Assembly (NCBI RefSeq): GCF_902459665.1
Contig: NZ_CABPSL010000009.1
Location: forward strand, 117,902-181,901
From: Pandoraea cepalis
Lineage (GTDB): Bacteria > Pseudomonadota > Gammaproteobacteria > Burkholderiales > Burkholderiaceae
DNA length: 64,000 nt
Direction: 5' to 3'
The notes beneath the pieces are model-generated. The model saw only the letters and a program-made list of their open reading frames with translations, did not search any database and was not told where the DNA came from. Positions 20,470-28,985 of this stretch are shown here, in pieces (the stretch's first letter is position 1; every line of letters begins with the position of its first letter). The position numbers and the translations under genes are program-made.

Positions 20470-21690
20470 TCAGGTGCCCGTGACGAGACTCTTGTCGTCC
20501 CCGTCGCTCTCGTCGTCATCTCCCTCACCGGACAGGGGCTGCCCGGTGGCGGGTTCGTTCGCTGCCGAGTCGGCAGCGTGCGGGGAAACCTCTTGTGTTA
20601 CCAACGCGGCGGGATCTGCCGCCGACGTCGCTACATCCTGCGCATCTTGCGGCGGATCGTCGCCGACCGACACCGCAGACTCCGATTCTTCGGAAAATTC
20701 CTTGTCCTGCGCGACCTCCACCGACATTGCGGCACTGGAGGACACCGGCCCTTGATCTGCCTCGCCGTCGCCAGACTTCGCTTGCGTCGCATCGTCATGC
20801 ACCGCGTCGACCTGCTCACTGACGTGCGCCGCGCCCGCGAGTTCCGCAAGCGATGCCCGTTCAGCGTCTACCGGCTCAATCTCCGCCAGCGCCTCGATCG
20901 GGCCTGTCGCCCCATCATCGCCTTCGCCTTCCGCCATCACGGCGTCGAGCAACGCGTCTTCCGTCGGCCCGTCGCCCACGACCTGCAGCGGGCGCTGATC
21001 TTCGGGCAGCCCTTGTGCAAGCGGCAAGTCGTCGGCACGCGCTTGCGCCAGACGTGCCAGCGCTTGCGCATCGGCGACAGGCGCGTCATCAGACATCGCG
21101 TCATCCCCCGCGTCGGCCTCGGCACGTTCGCCGAATTCGATGTTCTGCTGCGCGAGCAAGTCGATCTGCGCCTGTGCGGCCGGATCTTCGAGCGGCGGCA
21201 ACGCATCGAGCGCCCGCAGCCCCAGATCGTCGAGAAAGTCCTTGGTCGTGGCGTACAGACCCGGGCGTCCCGGCACATCTCGATGCCCGATCACCTCGAT
21301 CCAGCCTCGATCCTCGAGTTGCTTGATGATCTGTGTGTTGACCGTCACGCCGCGAATCTCTTCGATATCGCCGCGCGTGACCGGTTGACGGTACGCGATG
21401 ATCGCCAGCGTCTCCATCACCGCTCGCGAATACTTCGGCGGCTTCTCTGGATTCAGGCGATCAAGGTATTCACGCATGCGCGGACGGCTCTGGAAACGCC
21501 AGCCGGTGGCCAACGCCACCAATTCCACACCTCGGCCATCCCATTGCACGCGGATTTCCTCGAGCAGCGCGCGCACCGTGTCGCCAGACACGGCGTCATT
21601 GAAAAGCTTGCGCAGATCGCCGACCTTGAGCGGCTCCTGCGCGCAAATCAACGCGGTCTCGAGGACGAGTTTCGCCTCTTGGGTATTCAT
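20470..21690 (-). CDS. scpB: Segregation and condensation protein B with long acidic tail
   Basis: Kleisin-associated subunit of the SMC-ScpAB condensin complex. The first 190 residues are the conserved double winged helix ([21 protein letters not shown], then [29 protein letters not shown]). The remaining roughly 215 residues are highly acidic and Ala/Asp/Glu-rich without a recognised fold, roughly doubling the usual 180-240 residues. scpA is not adjacent in this window. Upstream is a 327-bp gap shared with the divergent fnr gene. Confidence 0.93.
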   Translation of the reverse strand: MNTQEAKLVLETALICAQEPLKVGDLRKLFNDAVSGDTVRALLEEIRVQWDGRGVELVALATGWRFQSRPRMREYLDRLNPEKPPKYSRAVMETLAIIAYRQPVTRGDIEEIRGVTVNTQIIKQLEDRGWIEVIGHRDVPGRPGLYATTKDFLDDLGLRALDALPPLEDPAAQAQIDLLAQQNIEFGERAEADAGDDAMSDDAPVADAQALARLAQARADDLPLAQGLPEDQRPLQVVGDGPTEDALLDAVMAEGEGDDGATGPIEALAEIEPVDAERASLAELAGAAHVSEQVDAVHDDATQAKSGDGEADQGPVSSSAAMSVEVAQDKEFSEESESAVSVGDDPPQDAQDVATSAADPAALVTQEVSPHAADSAANEPATGQPLSGEGDDDESDGDDKSLVTGT

Positions 21691-22017
21691 GTGCGACTAA
21701 GCAGACCGGGGGCTTGGCGACCCGGTATCAGGAATAAATGGATGCTTGGAACACGAGAAACGGTCGTAACCGCTTCGCATAAGCGCGCGCCCGATTGTGT
21801 TCGGTCGTAGTGACGGCGGCGCGACCTGAATGCTTCGAAACGACCTGCCGGGAAAACGCCCAGGCCGATTGTGCGGCGAGACGGACGTCCGGTATGTGCG
21901 CAATTATTACTGAAACACCGACGCCCGTAAAGCCTCGTCGACATTCCGACGTGCGGAAAGGGAAAACGATAGGTCAACGCACCATGATAGACTCTCCAAA
22001 AAACTTCAGGGGCCCTC
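21691..22017. promoter_or_regulatory. Divergent scpB/fnr intergenic region
   Basis: 327 bp between divergent genes; it must hold both promoters. I see no FNR box (TTGAT-N4-ATCAA), so autoregulation of fnr is not supported, and no RNA gene or convincing small reading frame. Confidence 0.5.
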
Positions 22018-22746
22018 ATGACCACAGAAAACGGTCGCACTCCCATCGCTCAGCCCCGCTGTTCCACATGTTCGCTCGGGCAATTCTGCTTGCCGGTCGG
22101 CATTCCGGAACCCGAGCTGGAACGACTCGATGCACTGGTAAGCGAGCGCCGCCGCCTCAAGAAAGGCGACGTGCTGTACCACGCGAACGACGATCTGCAC
22201 GCTGTCTACGGCATTCGCTTCGGTTCGCTCAAAAGTTGCGTCACGGCCCCCGACGGCCGCGAGCAAGTCGTCGGCTTCCACCTCCAGGGCGAACTCATCG
22301 GCCTTGACGCCGTGGCCGACCACCACCACCCGAGCACCGCCATCGCGCTCGAAGACAGCGAGCTGTGCATCGCCCGCTTCGGCGAACTGGAGACGTTGTC
22401 GCGTCAAGTGCCATCGCTCCAACGCCAGTTGCACCGCCTGATGAGCCAGGAAATCCGCAACGAGCACCAGCAACTGCTCGCGCTCGGCACCATGCGTGCC
22501 GAGGAACGTCTGGCCGTCTTCCTGCTCAACCTGTCCGAGCGGCTGTCCGCGCGCGGTTACTCCGCCCATGAATTCGTGCTGCGCATGAGCCGCGAAGAAA
22601 TCGGAAGTTTCCTCGGCCTCAAGCTTGAAACCGTCAGCCGCCTGTTCTCACGCTTTGCACAAAACGGCATGATCGAAATCCGGCAGCGCCACGTCAAGAT
22701 CATCGACGCCGCCGCGCTGCACGAACTCGCCGGCGTTCCCTGCTGA
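22018..22746 (+). CDS. fnr: FNR-type oxygen-sensing transcription factor (Crp/Fnr family)
   Basis: 242-residue regulator that uses a [4Fe-4S] cluster to sense oxygen. Cluster ligands correspond one to one with E. coli FNR: Cys15, Cys18 and Cys24 in RCSTCSLGQFC, and Cys117 in SELCIARF. A cyclic-nucleotide-like effector domain is followed by a helix-turn-helix with recognition helix LKLETVSRLFSRF, keeping the Glu, Ser and Arg that read the TTGAT half-site in FNR. It should therefore be a true anaerobic FNR/Anr. It is monocistronic, followed by a hairpin. Confidence 0.95.
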   Translation: MTTENGRTPIAQPRCSTCSLGQFCLPVGIPEPELERLDALVSERRRLKKGDVLYHANDDLHAVYGIRFGSLKSCVTAPDGREQVVGFHLQGELIGLDAVADHHHPSTAIALEDSELCIARFGELETLSRQVPSLQRQLHRLMSQEIRNEHQQLLALGTMRAEERLAVFLLNLSERLSARGYSAHEFVLRMSREEIGSFLGLKLETVSRLFSRFAQNGMIEIRQRHVKIIDAAALHELAGVPC

Positions 22747-22756
22747 CACCCGCCAA

Positions 22757-22778
22757 CGGGGACGCACCAGCGTCCCCG
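22757..22778 (+). terminator. Hairpin after fnr
   Basis: Perfect 9-bp stem CGGGGACGC/GCGTCCCCG with an ACCA tetraloop, 11 bp after the fnr stop. No T tract follows, so termination would be weak or Rho-assisted. Confidence 0.45.
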
Positions 22779-23005
22779 CAGCCGAAGCTCCCGCCAGTGC
22801 GCCGTCACCCGCCATCGCTGCCTCGGATCTTACCGATACGCTAACGGCCCCGCCCCCACGTCGTGTTGCGCCAGATCAAGCGTCGCGCGCGATGGCGCGA
22901 TTTTGCCCTCCCGACGTTCGACAAGCCCCGGCAAACGCTCCATAATCGGCGCGTTCTCCAGGCGCCCCCATTGCCTGGCGCTCCACCCCGTCGGAGGCTG
23001 CCGTT

Positions 23006-23440
23006 ATGCCCGCTGCCATTTTTCTAAGTCCGGAAGACGCCGAGCACGCCTACTACGAAGCGCTGCGCGCCGGCGATACCGATACGCTGATGGACGTCTG
23101 GTCGGAAGACGAGGAAATCGTCTGCATTCACCCGGCAGGGCCCCGCCACGTCGGCCCGGCGGCGGTTCGCGAGAGTTGGCAGCAGATTCTTGCCAAGGAC
23201 GGATTGCACGTCACGGCCAGTCATCTCCAGGTAGCGCGCAATCCGCTGTGCGCGGTCCATAACGTGCTGGAACAGGTACAGGTCGAGACCCGTCCCGAAG
23301 CCCGTTACGCCTTCGTGCTCGCCACGAACGTTTACATGAAGGAAGCCGATGGCTGGCGCCTTGTGCTTCACCATGCCAGCCCGGCGATCGGTCACGAGGA
23401 CGCCGGCGCACAACTCACGCGGCCCCATCACCTGCACTGA
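23006..23440 (+). CDS. SnoaL-like / NTF2-fold protein (DUF4440 type)
   Basis: 144-residue protein with the cone-shaped NTF2 fold used by small polyketide cyclases, ketosteroid isomerases and ligand-binding proteins. The N-terminal helix AEHAYYEALRAGDTDTLMDVWSEDEE and the strand pattern ending in DGWRLVLHHASP are typical. No specific catalytic set can be assigned. It converges with the LysR gene 12 bp away and lies 259 bp after fnr. Function unknown beyond the fold. Confidence 0.8.
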   Translation: MPAAIFLSPEDAEHAYYEALRAGDTDTLMDVWSEDEEIVCIHPAGPRHVGPAAVRESWQQILAKDGLHVTASHLQVARNPLCAVHNVLEQVQVETRPEARYAFVLATNVYMKEADGWRLVLHHASPAIGHEDAGAQLTRPHHLH

Positions 23441-23452
23441 CGCTTCGTCGCG

Positions 23453-24385
23453 TTACGGCCTCGATAGGCCAGCCGATGGGTCGTCGCCGTCATCCCAATA
23501 CGGCGCCGGCCCAAAGCGCGCCTGCAGGAATTCGATCAGCGCATGGGTTTTCGGCGGCACGAACGCCCGACTCGGGTAGACGGCCCAGATCGCCACCTCC
23601 TCCGCGAGCGGGTAGGCGGGCAACACCGGCACCAGCGCCCCGCTGCGCAGATGCGCGCCGACGTCCCACGTGGACTTGAGCGCAATGCCCAGGCCCGCCA
23701 AAACCGCGTCGCGCAGCACTTCCCCGTTATCCGACGCCAGACGCCCGCCGACACGCACGCTCAGCGGGCCACCGGGCGTCACGAACCGCCAATCGCGCTG
23801 CTCCCCCAGGATCAGGCAGTCGTGCGCAGCAAGCTCGCCTGGGTGCTTCGGCGCGCCGCGCGCCGCGAGGTACGCGGGCGACGCACACAATGTCCGGCGA
23901 TTCGGGGCGAGCTTGCGAGCAACGAGCGTCGAGTCACGCAACGCCCCGACGCGAATCGCGAGATCCATGCCTGCCTCGATCAGGTCGACGACCCGATCCG
24001 TGAGCCGGAAGTCCAGCGAAATCCCCGGATAGCGCGCCAGGAAGGCCGACAAGGCGGGGGAAACATGCTGACGCCCGAACGACGAGGAGCATGACACCCG
24101 CAAACGCCCCTGAGGCGCTGCGTGCCCCTGCCCAACGCTTGCCATCGCTTGCGCCTCGGCCGCGAGCAAGGTCTGCGCGTCTCGCAGAAAGGCTTCCCCC
24201 TCTTGCGTGAGCGCCACCCTGCGTGTCGTCCGATGCAGCAACCGTGCCCCGAGCACACCTTCGAGTTGTGTCAGGCGCGTACTGGCCGTGGCCGGAGACA
24301 GCCCTTGCTCGCGCCCCGCGGCCGACACATTCCCGAGCGCCGCCACGCGCACGAACAACGCCACGGTATCGAGGTCCAATGCCAT
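23453..24385 (-). CDS. LysR-family transcriptional regulator
   Basis: 310 residues: N-terminal winged helix (ALDLDTVALFVRVAALGNVSAAGREQGLSPATAS) and a periplasmic-binding-protein-like effector domain. The start MALDLDTV gives the standard LTTR N-terminus; 34 upstream in-frame residues would extend through the regulatory gap. Divergent transcription from the adjacent oxidoreductase gene is the classic LTTR arrangement, so it probably controls that gene and itself. It belongs to the group often annotated as CrgA/AaeR-like. The inducer is unknown. Confidence 0.92.
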   Translation of the reverse strand: MALDLDTVALFVRVAALGNVSAAGREQGLSPATASTRLTQLEGVLGARLLHRTTRRVALTQEGEAFLRDAQTLLAAEAQAMASVGQGHAAPQGRLRVSCSSSFGRQHVSPALSAFLARYPGISLDFRLTDRVVDLIEAGMDLAIRVGALRDSTLVARKLAPNRRTLCASPAYLAARGAPKHPGELAAHDCLILGEQRDWRFVTPGGPLSVRVGGRLASDNGEVLRDAVLAGLGIALKSTWDVGAHLRSGALVPVLPAYPLAEEVAIWAVYPSRAFVPPKTHALIEFLQARFGPAPYWDDGDDPSAGLSRP

Positions 24386-24522
24386 TTGATGGAATTTCCA
24401 AAAGATCTTTTCCGCATTATGCGAATTATCAAAGCAATCGACTAGCCTTAGTCTCTCGTTATCGCATCGGGGGTGTCGCCGGCGCACTGCCGGCTGCGCC
24501 CCGCCTATTCAGGAGAAAACAG
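24386..24522. promoter_or_regulatory. Divergent LysR/oxidoreductase control region
   Basis: 137-bp divergent region. It contains the perfect palindrome AAAAGATCTTTT (about 24400-24411) and directly after it CGCATTATGCG (24413-24423). Two adjacent dyads in an AT-rich stretch are good candidates for the LysR recognition and activation sites. Confidence 0.5.
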
Positions 24523-25539
24523 ATGAAAGCCGTCGGATTAACCCATTACCTGCCGATTGACGACCCGAAGTCGCTCGAAGACATCGAGCTGCCGACGCCA
24601 ACACCCGCGGGGCGCGACCTGCTGGTCAAGGTCGAAGCGATTTCCGTGAACCCGGTCGACACCAAGGTTCGCGCCCCGAAAGATAAGGTCGAAGCCACGC
24701 CTCGCGTGTTGGGGTGGGATGCGGCGGGCACCGTCGCAGCCGTGGGCCCGGACGTCACCCTCTTCAAGGTTGGCGACCCGGTGTACTACGCGGGCAGCAT
24801 CACGCGCCCAGGCGCGAACAGCGAGTTCCATCTTGTCGACGAGCGCATCGTCGGTCACATGCCCACGTCGCTCGACTTCGCGGGCGCCGCTGCCTTGCCA
24901 CTCACGACGATCACGGCGTGGGAAGCCCTTTTCGACCGCCTTGGCATCGCTCCCGACGGCGGCGATGAGGGCAAGTCGATCCTCATCGTCGGCGGTGCCG
25001 GCGGCGTCGGCTCGATTGCCATTCAGCTCGCGCGACGCCTTGCCCATCTGCACATCGTCGCTACCGCGTCGCGCCCGGCATCGGCCGACTGGTGTCGTCA
25101 ACTCGGTGCGCAACACGTGATCGACCATACCCAGGACATTCCGGCGCAGCTTCAGTCGATCGGCATGCCACAGGTGGATTTCGTACTGTGCCTGAACGAC
25201 ACCGACGCGCATTTCCCCGCCGTGGCGCAGGTCGTCGCCCCACAAGGCAAGATCTGCTCCATCGTGGAGAATGCGGGTCCGCTCGACATCGGTCTGCTCA
25301 AAAACAAGAGCGCCACGTTCGTCTGGGAGTTCATGTTCACGCGCGCCATGTTCGCAACGCCGGACATGATCGCGCAGCACACGCTGCTGACCGAAGTGGC
25401 ACGCCGGGTCGATGCGGGTACGCTGCGCACGACGGTGGGCGAGGTCCTGGGCCCGATCAACGCGGTGAACCTGCGCCGCGCCCACGCGCAGCTCGAAGGC
25501 GGACGCACCATCGGCAAACTCGTGCTCGCCGGATTCTGA
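24523..25539 (+). CDS. Quinone-oxidoreductase-like zinc-independent alcohol dehydrogenase family protein
   Basis: 338-residue MDR-superfamily NAD(P)H-dependent oxidoreductase of the subgroup annotated as zinc-binding alcohol dehydrogenase family 1. The GroES-like N-terminal domain lacks the catalytic zinc Cys/His set. The Rossmann motif GGAGGVGSIAIQLAR begins near residue 165. AGGAGAA precedes the ATG at 24523. It is controlled in all likelihood by the divergent LysR gene and may reduce quinones or enones, giving protection against electrophiles; substrate unknown. Confidence 0.9.
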   Translation: MKAVGLTHYLPIDDPKSLEDIELPTPTPAGRDLLVKVEAISVNPVDTKVRAPKDKVEATPRVLGWDAAGTVAAVGPDVTLFKVGDPVYYAGSITRPGANSEFHLVDERIVGHMPTSLDFAGAAALPLTTITAWEALFDRLGIAPDGGDEGKSILIVGGAGGVGSIAIQLARRLAHLHIVATASRPASADWCRQLGAQHVIDHTQDIPAQLQSIGMPQVDFVLCLNDTDAHFPAVAQVVAPQGKICSIVENAGPLDIGLLKNKSATFVWEFMFTRAMFATPDMIAQHTLLTEVARRVDAGTLRTTVGEVLGPINAVNLRRAHAQLEGGRTIGKLVLAGF

Positions 25540-25590
25540 CCGGCGCGCAGGGCGCGCATGGTTCCCGCCGTGTGCGCCGGCAACGAAAAA

Positions 25591-25624
25591 CGGCGCTTGC
25601 CCTTCACAGGCAAGCGCCGTTTTT
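25591..25624. terminator. Bidirectional Rho-independent terminator
   Basis: Perfect 11-bp stem CGGCGCTTGCC/GGCAAGCGCCG, loop CTTCACA, with A5 before and T5 after. It sits between two convergent genes and can serve both. Confidence 0.92.
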
Positions 25625-25654
25625 ATGCGCTCTCGCGGCAGTACCGCCCGCCCG

Positions 25655-26494
25655 TCAATTGCCCGACGGCAGCGTGCCCTCGGGCAGTGCGAGCGCCTCG
25701 GTCGGATGCACGATCTCGCCGCCCAGCGCATTCACCCCGGCAATCAGTCGCTCGAACGCCGCGCCAACCAGTGCGGGGTCGCCCTTCACGCCCAGGTCGA
25801 TATGTCGGCGCGCGTAGATCGCGCCACGCTGCGCGTCGCCCACGCTGGGCAGACTGAACACTTTCACGCCGCCATATTCGGCTTCGATGGCCTCCATGAG
25901 CGGCGTCAACGTCGACTCGGCCAACCCGAACACCAGCACCGATCGCTCGGCGTGCTTCGTCAGGTGATGCAACTCGGCGTAGTCCGTGTCGAGCACCCAC
26001 GCCATCATCGGCCACGCCATGACCGGGAATCCCGGCATGAAGTGATGCCGCTCGACCGAGAACCCCGGAATCTTGTTGTACGGATTCGGTAGCACGCGCG
26101 CGCCGACCGGAAACTCGCCCATCTTCAGACGATGCCGGTTATCGGGTTGGCTCATGTCAGCACGGCCGTCGGGACTGGTGTCGGCGATGCGCTCCATGAT
26201 GAGCGCCTCGGCTTCCGGCGTGAGCACGAGCGGGACATTGAGTGCCGCCGCGGCGCACTGACGCGTGTGATCGTCGGGCGTCGCCCCGATGCCGCCGGTG
26301 ACGAAAACGATATCCTCGCTCGCAAACGTGCGTCGCAGCGTGGCCGTGATGCGCTCAGGGTCGTCACCCACATATTCGGCCCAGCCGAGTTGCATGCCGC
26401 GCTCGGTGAGCAGTTCGACGATCTTGGGGAGATGTTTGTCTTGACGGCGCCCGGAGAGAATCTCGTCGCCGATGATGATGATGCCGACCGCCAT
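25655..26494 (-). CDS. Molybdopterin-binding (MoaB/Mog-like) CinA N-terminal domain protein
   Basis: 279-residue protein of the competence/damage-inducible CinA N-terminal family. The MoCF fold is shown by GIIIIGDEILSGRRQDKH and the glycine-rich GGIGATPDDHT. The C-terminal nicotinamide-nucleotide amidase domain of full-length CinA (about 400 residues) is missing, so this is the stand-alone N-terminal type. Its biochemical role is not settled; ADP-ribose pyrophosphatase activity is known for the domain in some CinA proteins. It lies 90 bp after the EI24 gene on the same strand, probably co-transcribed. Confidence 0.87.
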   Translation of the reverse strand: MAVGIIIIGDEILSGRRQDKHLPKIVELLTERGMQLGWAEYVGDDPERITATLRRTFASEDIVFVTGGIGATPDDHTRQCAAAALNVPLVLTPEAEALIMERIADTSPDGRADMSQPDNRHRLKMGEFPVGARVLPNPYNKIPGFSVERHHFMPGFPVMAWPMMAWVLDTDYAELHHLTKHAERSVLVFGLAESTLTPLMEAIEAEYGGVKVFSLPSVGDAQRGAIYARRHIDLGVKGDPALVGAAFERLIAGVNALGGEIVHPTEALALPEGTLPSGN

Positions 26495-26584
26495 GATGCT
26501 TCCTTTATCTTGTCGTCAGGGCCTGGGGGGGGGAGCGCGCGGCGCCGCCCGGCGGCAGCGCGCAGTCACACGATTGTGCCACTT

Positions 26585-27505
26585 TCACGGCGAACCGTTC
26601 GACGACCCTCGCCCCGGCGGCAACGCAGGCGGCAGGTCCTCGCTCTCACGCGACGGCGGGCTCGCCACAGGCAACAGCGTTGCCCCGAGCATCGGCTCGT
26701 GACGCGCCGCCTCGGCCGCGCGCAATCGCGACAATGCCCGCAGGCAATAGTGCGCGAACCACAACGCTGAAAATATGAAGATCACCACGTACAGCCAAAT
26801 TGCCAGCAGCGCGATGACCGGGAACATCACGATCATGATGACCGACGACACCCACAGCAGCGTCGGCAATGAGCCGAGCAGCCCGGTTGCCACGCCGATT
26901 ACCAGCAGTGGCAGACGCCGCTCGCGCACGATCCGGCGACGCTCCTCGGCGCTCGCGTGATACGCCAGCGCGTCGTACGTCATTACGCGATACGTCAGCC
27001 AGCCCCATAACAACGGCGGCACGATGGCGAAGAACGGCGGCACGAGCCACAGCGGCAGCGTGAGCAGCGCGGCGACGAGAAAGACCACGGTGGCGCCCAG
27101 CGACTGACCGAGACTGCCCCAGAACGAGCCGCCCTGCCGCGCTTCCAGATGAATGTAGTGGCGACGCGAGAGGTGACGCAACACCGCGGGCATCGACCAC
27201 CCCGCGATGAGCAGCAGCGCCGTGACCACGATCAGCGGGATGAGCAGCGCGACGAGAATGAACGGCGCGAGCGCCATGCGCACGCTATCGATGCCGAAAT
27301 AGCCGAAGAAGCGGTAGATCCATTGCGTGAACTGCCACTGTTCGAGCCAGACGCGCAGAAAATCGGTGAACGGCACCCAGCCGAACCAGATCACGGCGCC
27401 CCAGATCAGCCCGGAGACCACAAAGGGCATGGCGGTGAGCCACAGCATGCGCGGATGCAACAGGCTCACAAGCGCGCGGCCCAGCGCGCGAAGAATGTCA
27501 TTCAT
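26585..27505 (-). CDS. EI24/CysZ-like integral membrane protein
   Basis: 306-residue inner-membrane protein with four to six hydrophobic segments (around 18-40, 60-90, 125-170 and 195-240) and the EI24-domain patterns ILRALGRALVSLLHPRML and PLLWGWLTYRVMTYDALAYHA. Some relatives (CysZ) conduct sulfate, but this subgroup is longer and its substrate is not known. The last 60 residues are soluble and Pro/Arg/Ser-rich. Upstream of the cinA-like gene; likely first in a two-gene transcript. Confidence 0.85.
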   Translation of the reverse strand: MNDILRALGRALVSLLHPRMLWLTAMPFVVSGLIWGAVIWFGWVPFTDFLRVWLEQWQFTQWIYRFFGYFGIDSVRMALAPFILVALLIPLIVVTALLLIAGWSMPAVLRHLSRRHYIHLEARQGGSFWGSLGQSLGATVVFLVAALLTLPLWLVPPFFAIVPPLLWGWLTYRVMTYDALAYHASAEERRRIVRERRLPLLVIGVATGLLGSLPTLLWVSSVIMIVMFPVIALLAIWLYVVIFIFSALWFAHYCLRALSRLRAAEAARHEPMLGATLLPVASPPSRESEDLPPALPPGRGSSNGSP

Positions 27506-27623
27506 GCAGTATCGATACGGTCGGTGCCGTCAGGACGAGAATCGGAATCCATCGCGTTGAGGACCGTGCGCCCCGAGCGGGGACGCTCGGTCGGTGTGGC
27601 GCCCTCGTCGCGATGTCCCGATG

Positions 27624-28619
27624 TTACAGCACCGGGGCGCGGTCGAAGAAATAGATCCCGTGAGGGGATCGTCCGACCGGAATGGTGTTGATCAGCTTGC
27701 GCTGCGTCATATCGATGATGCCGACCTTGCGGGCCCAGCGGAACGTCACCCACAGCGTCTTCCGGTCGGCCGAGAGTTCCATGTCGTCCGGTCCCGGCAG
27801 CAGGCCGGTGATGTTGCCGACGTTCGTGAGCGCCACCTGATCGACGATGCTGATCGTGCTCGACACGCGATTCGAAATCAGTACGTGCCTGCCATCGGCG
27901 AGCGATCGGAAGTTGTGCGCCCCCTTGCCCGTCGGGATCGTCTTGATCACCTTCTGATTGCGCCAGTCGACCACGGCGGCATAGTCCGCGCCGGTCATTC
28001 CCACGAGCAGGTATTTGTCCCCCGGCGTGAGCCACACCCCTGCCGGACTGTCGCCCACCTTCATCGTCCAGAGCACTTTCTGGGTAGCCAGATCGATGGC
28101 GGCGATCTCGTTGGACTGCTGCAACGAGATGAAGACAAGTTTGCTGTCCTGCGTGAAGACCAGGTGGCTCGGCATCTTCTTGAGGGGAATGCGCTGCGCC
28201 ACGCTCAGGTTCTTGCCGTCATAGCGATACACGTCCACGCGATCCAGTCTCAGGGCGTTGGCGACGAACCACTTCTTGTCCGGCGAGAAGCCAATTTGGT
28301 ACGGGTCTTCGACGTTCTCGATCTTGCGCTGCACCTGTCCCGTCTTCGGGTCGAGGAAGATGAGGTTGTTGCCGACCGAATTCGCCACGATGAGCGACTG
28401 ATTGTCGGGCGTGGCCATGAGGTGATGCGGCTCCTTGCCAACCGGGAACGTCTGGATGACCTTCTGCGTCGCCTTGTCGATCAGGCTGACGCTGGCGTCG
28501 GCCGAGTTGAGCACGACCACGACACTGTCGGGCGCCGGCGCTGCAGCCTTGGCCGGCGCAGCGAGCGCCGCCAGACCGAAGGAAGCCACCAGACCGGCAG
28601 CGATCAGGAGTTTGCGCAT
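27624..28619 (-). CDS. YVTN/YncE-family beta-propeller protein, exported
   Basis: 331 residues. A signal peptide (MRKLLIAAGLVASFG, Ala-rich cleavage near residue 26) precedes about seven repeated propeller blades carrying the VGKEPHHLMATPDNQ / VGDSPAGVWLTPGDK / VGRSPHGIYFF pattern of YVTN repeats. Periplasmic location is expected. The role is unknown; relatives include E. coli YncE (DNA-binding, iron-responsive) and c-type-cytochrome-associated propellers. The start at 28619 begins the signal peptide; an upstream extension of 26 residues would spoil it. No partner gene is adjacent. Confidence 0.85.
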   Translation of the reverse strand: MRKLLIAAGLVASFGLAALAAPAKAAAPAPDSVVVVLNSADASVSLIDKATQKVIQTFPVGKEPHHLMATPDNQSLIVANSVGNNLIFLDPKTGQVQRKIENVEDPYQIGFSPDKKWFVANALRLDRVDVYRYDGKNLSVAQRIPLKKMPSHLVFTQDSKLVFISLQQSNEIAAIDLATQKVLWTMKVGDSPAGVWLTPGDKYLLVGMTGADYAAVVDWRNQKVIKTIPTGKGAHNFRSLADGRHVLISNRVSSTISIVDQVALTNVGNITGLLPGPDDMELSADRKTLWVTFRWARKVGIIDMTQRKLINTIPVGRSPHGIYFFDRAPVL

Positions 28620-28985
28620 TGCAGCGTCTCTCGGGAGAAAATTGGGCAGGAAAAGTGGCGAAAACGGCGCGTGGACCGCCCGTTCTCGATACGTCATAGC
28701 GACTCGCCATTGTAGGCCGGGAACACCCCGTCAACGCGCGTCCGGCGCACCTTTTTTACGTATCGAAACATAATTTCGACACTTTCTGACGTAGCGCAAA
28801 CCGGCAAGCGGATGTCCCATCGAAATGGTGTCGGGGGTTGGCGTCGGGGCCGAACGCCGTCATTGCACGCGTGGGTTGGCATCCCCCGAATCAGCTTGGT
28901 CGCCAAGTCCGCGACGCTCGCCGGGATCAACGAGATCGCAGCGCTCGCAGCCATCGTTGCGCACGACGGCCGCGCCCCCAGCACG
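28620..28985. other. Non-coding gap between hrpA and the beta-propeller gene
   Basis: 366 bp. It contains the inverted repeat TCGAAA-N5-TTTCGA (about 28763-28779), probably in the propeller-gene promoter. Two overlapping short open frames on opposite strands (about 28712-28984 and 28812-28997) have no recognisable product or good ribosome-binding site, so I do not call them. Confidence 0.5.

Noticed and set aside
26520..26535. Run of nine G as a phase-variable tract
   Set aside because: It lies between two genes, not within a coding start or an evident promoter spacer, and homopolymer length alone is weak evidence.
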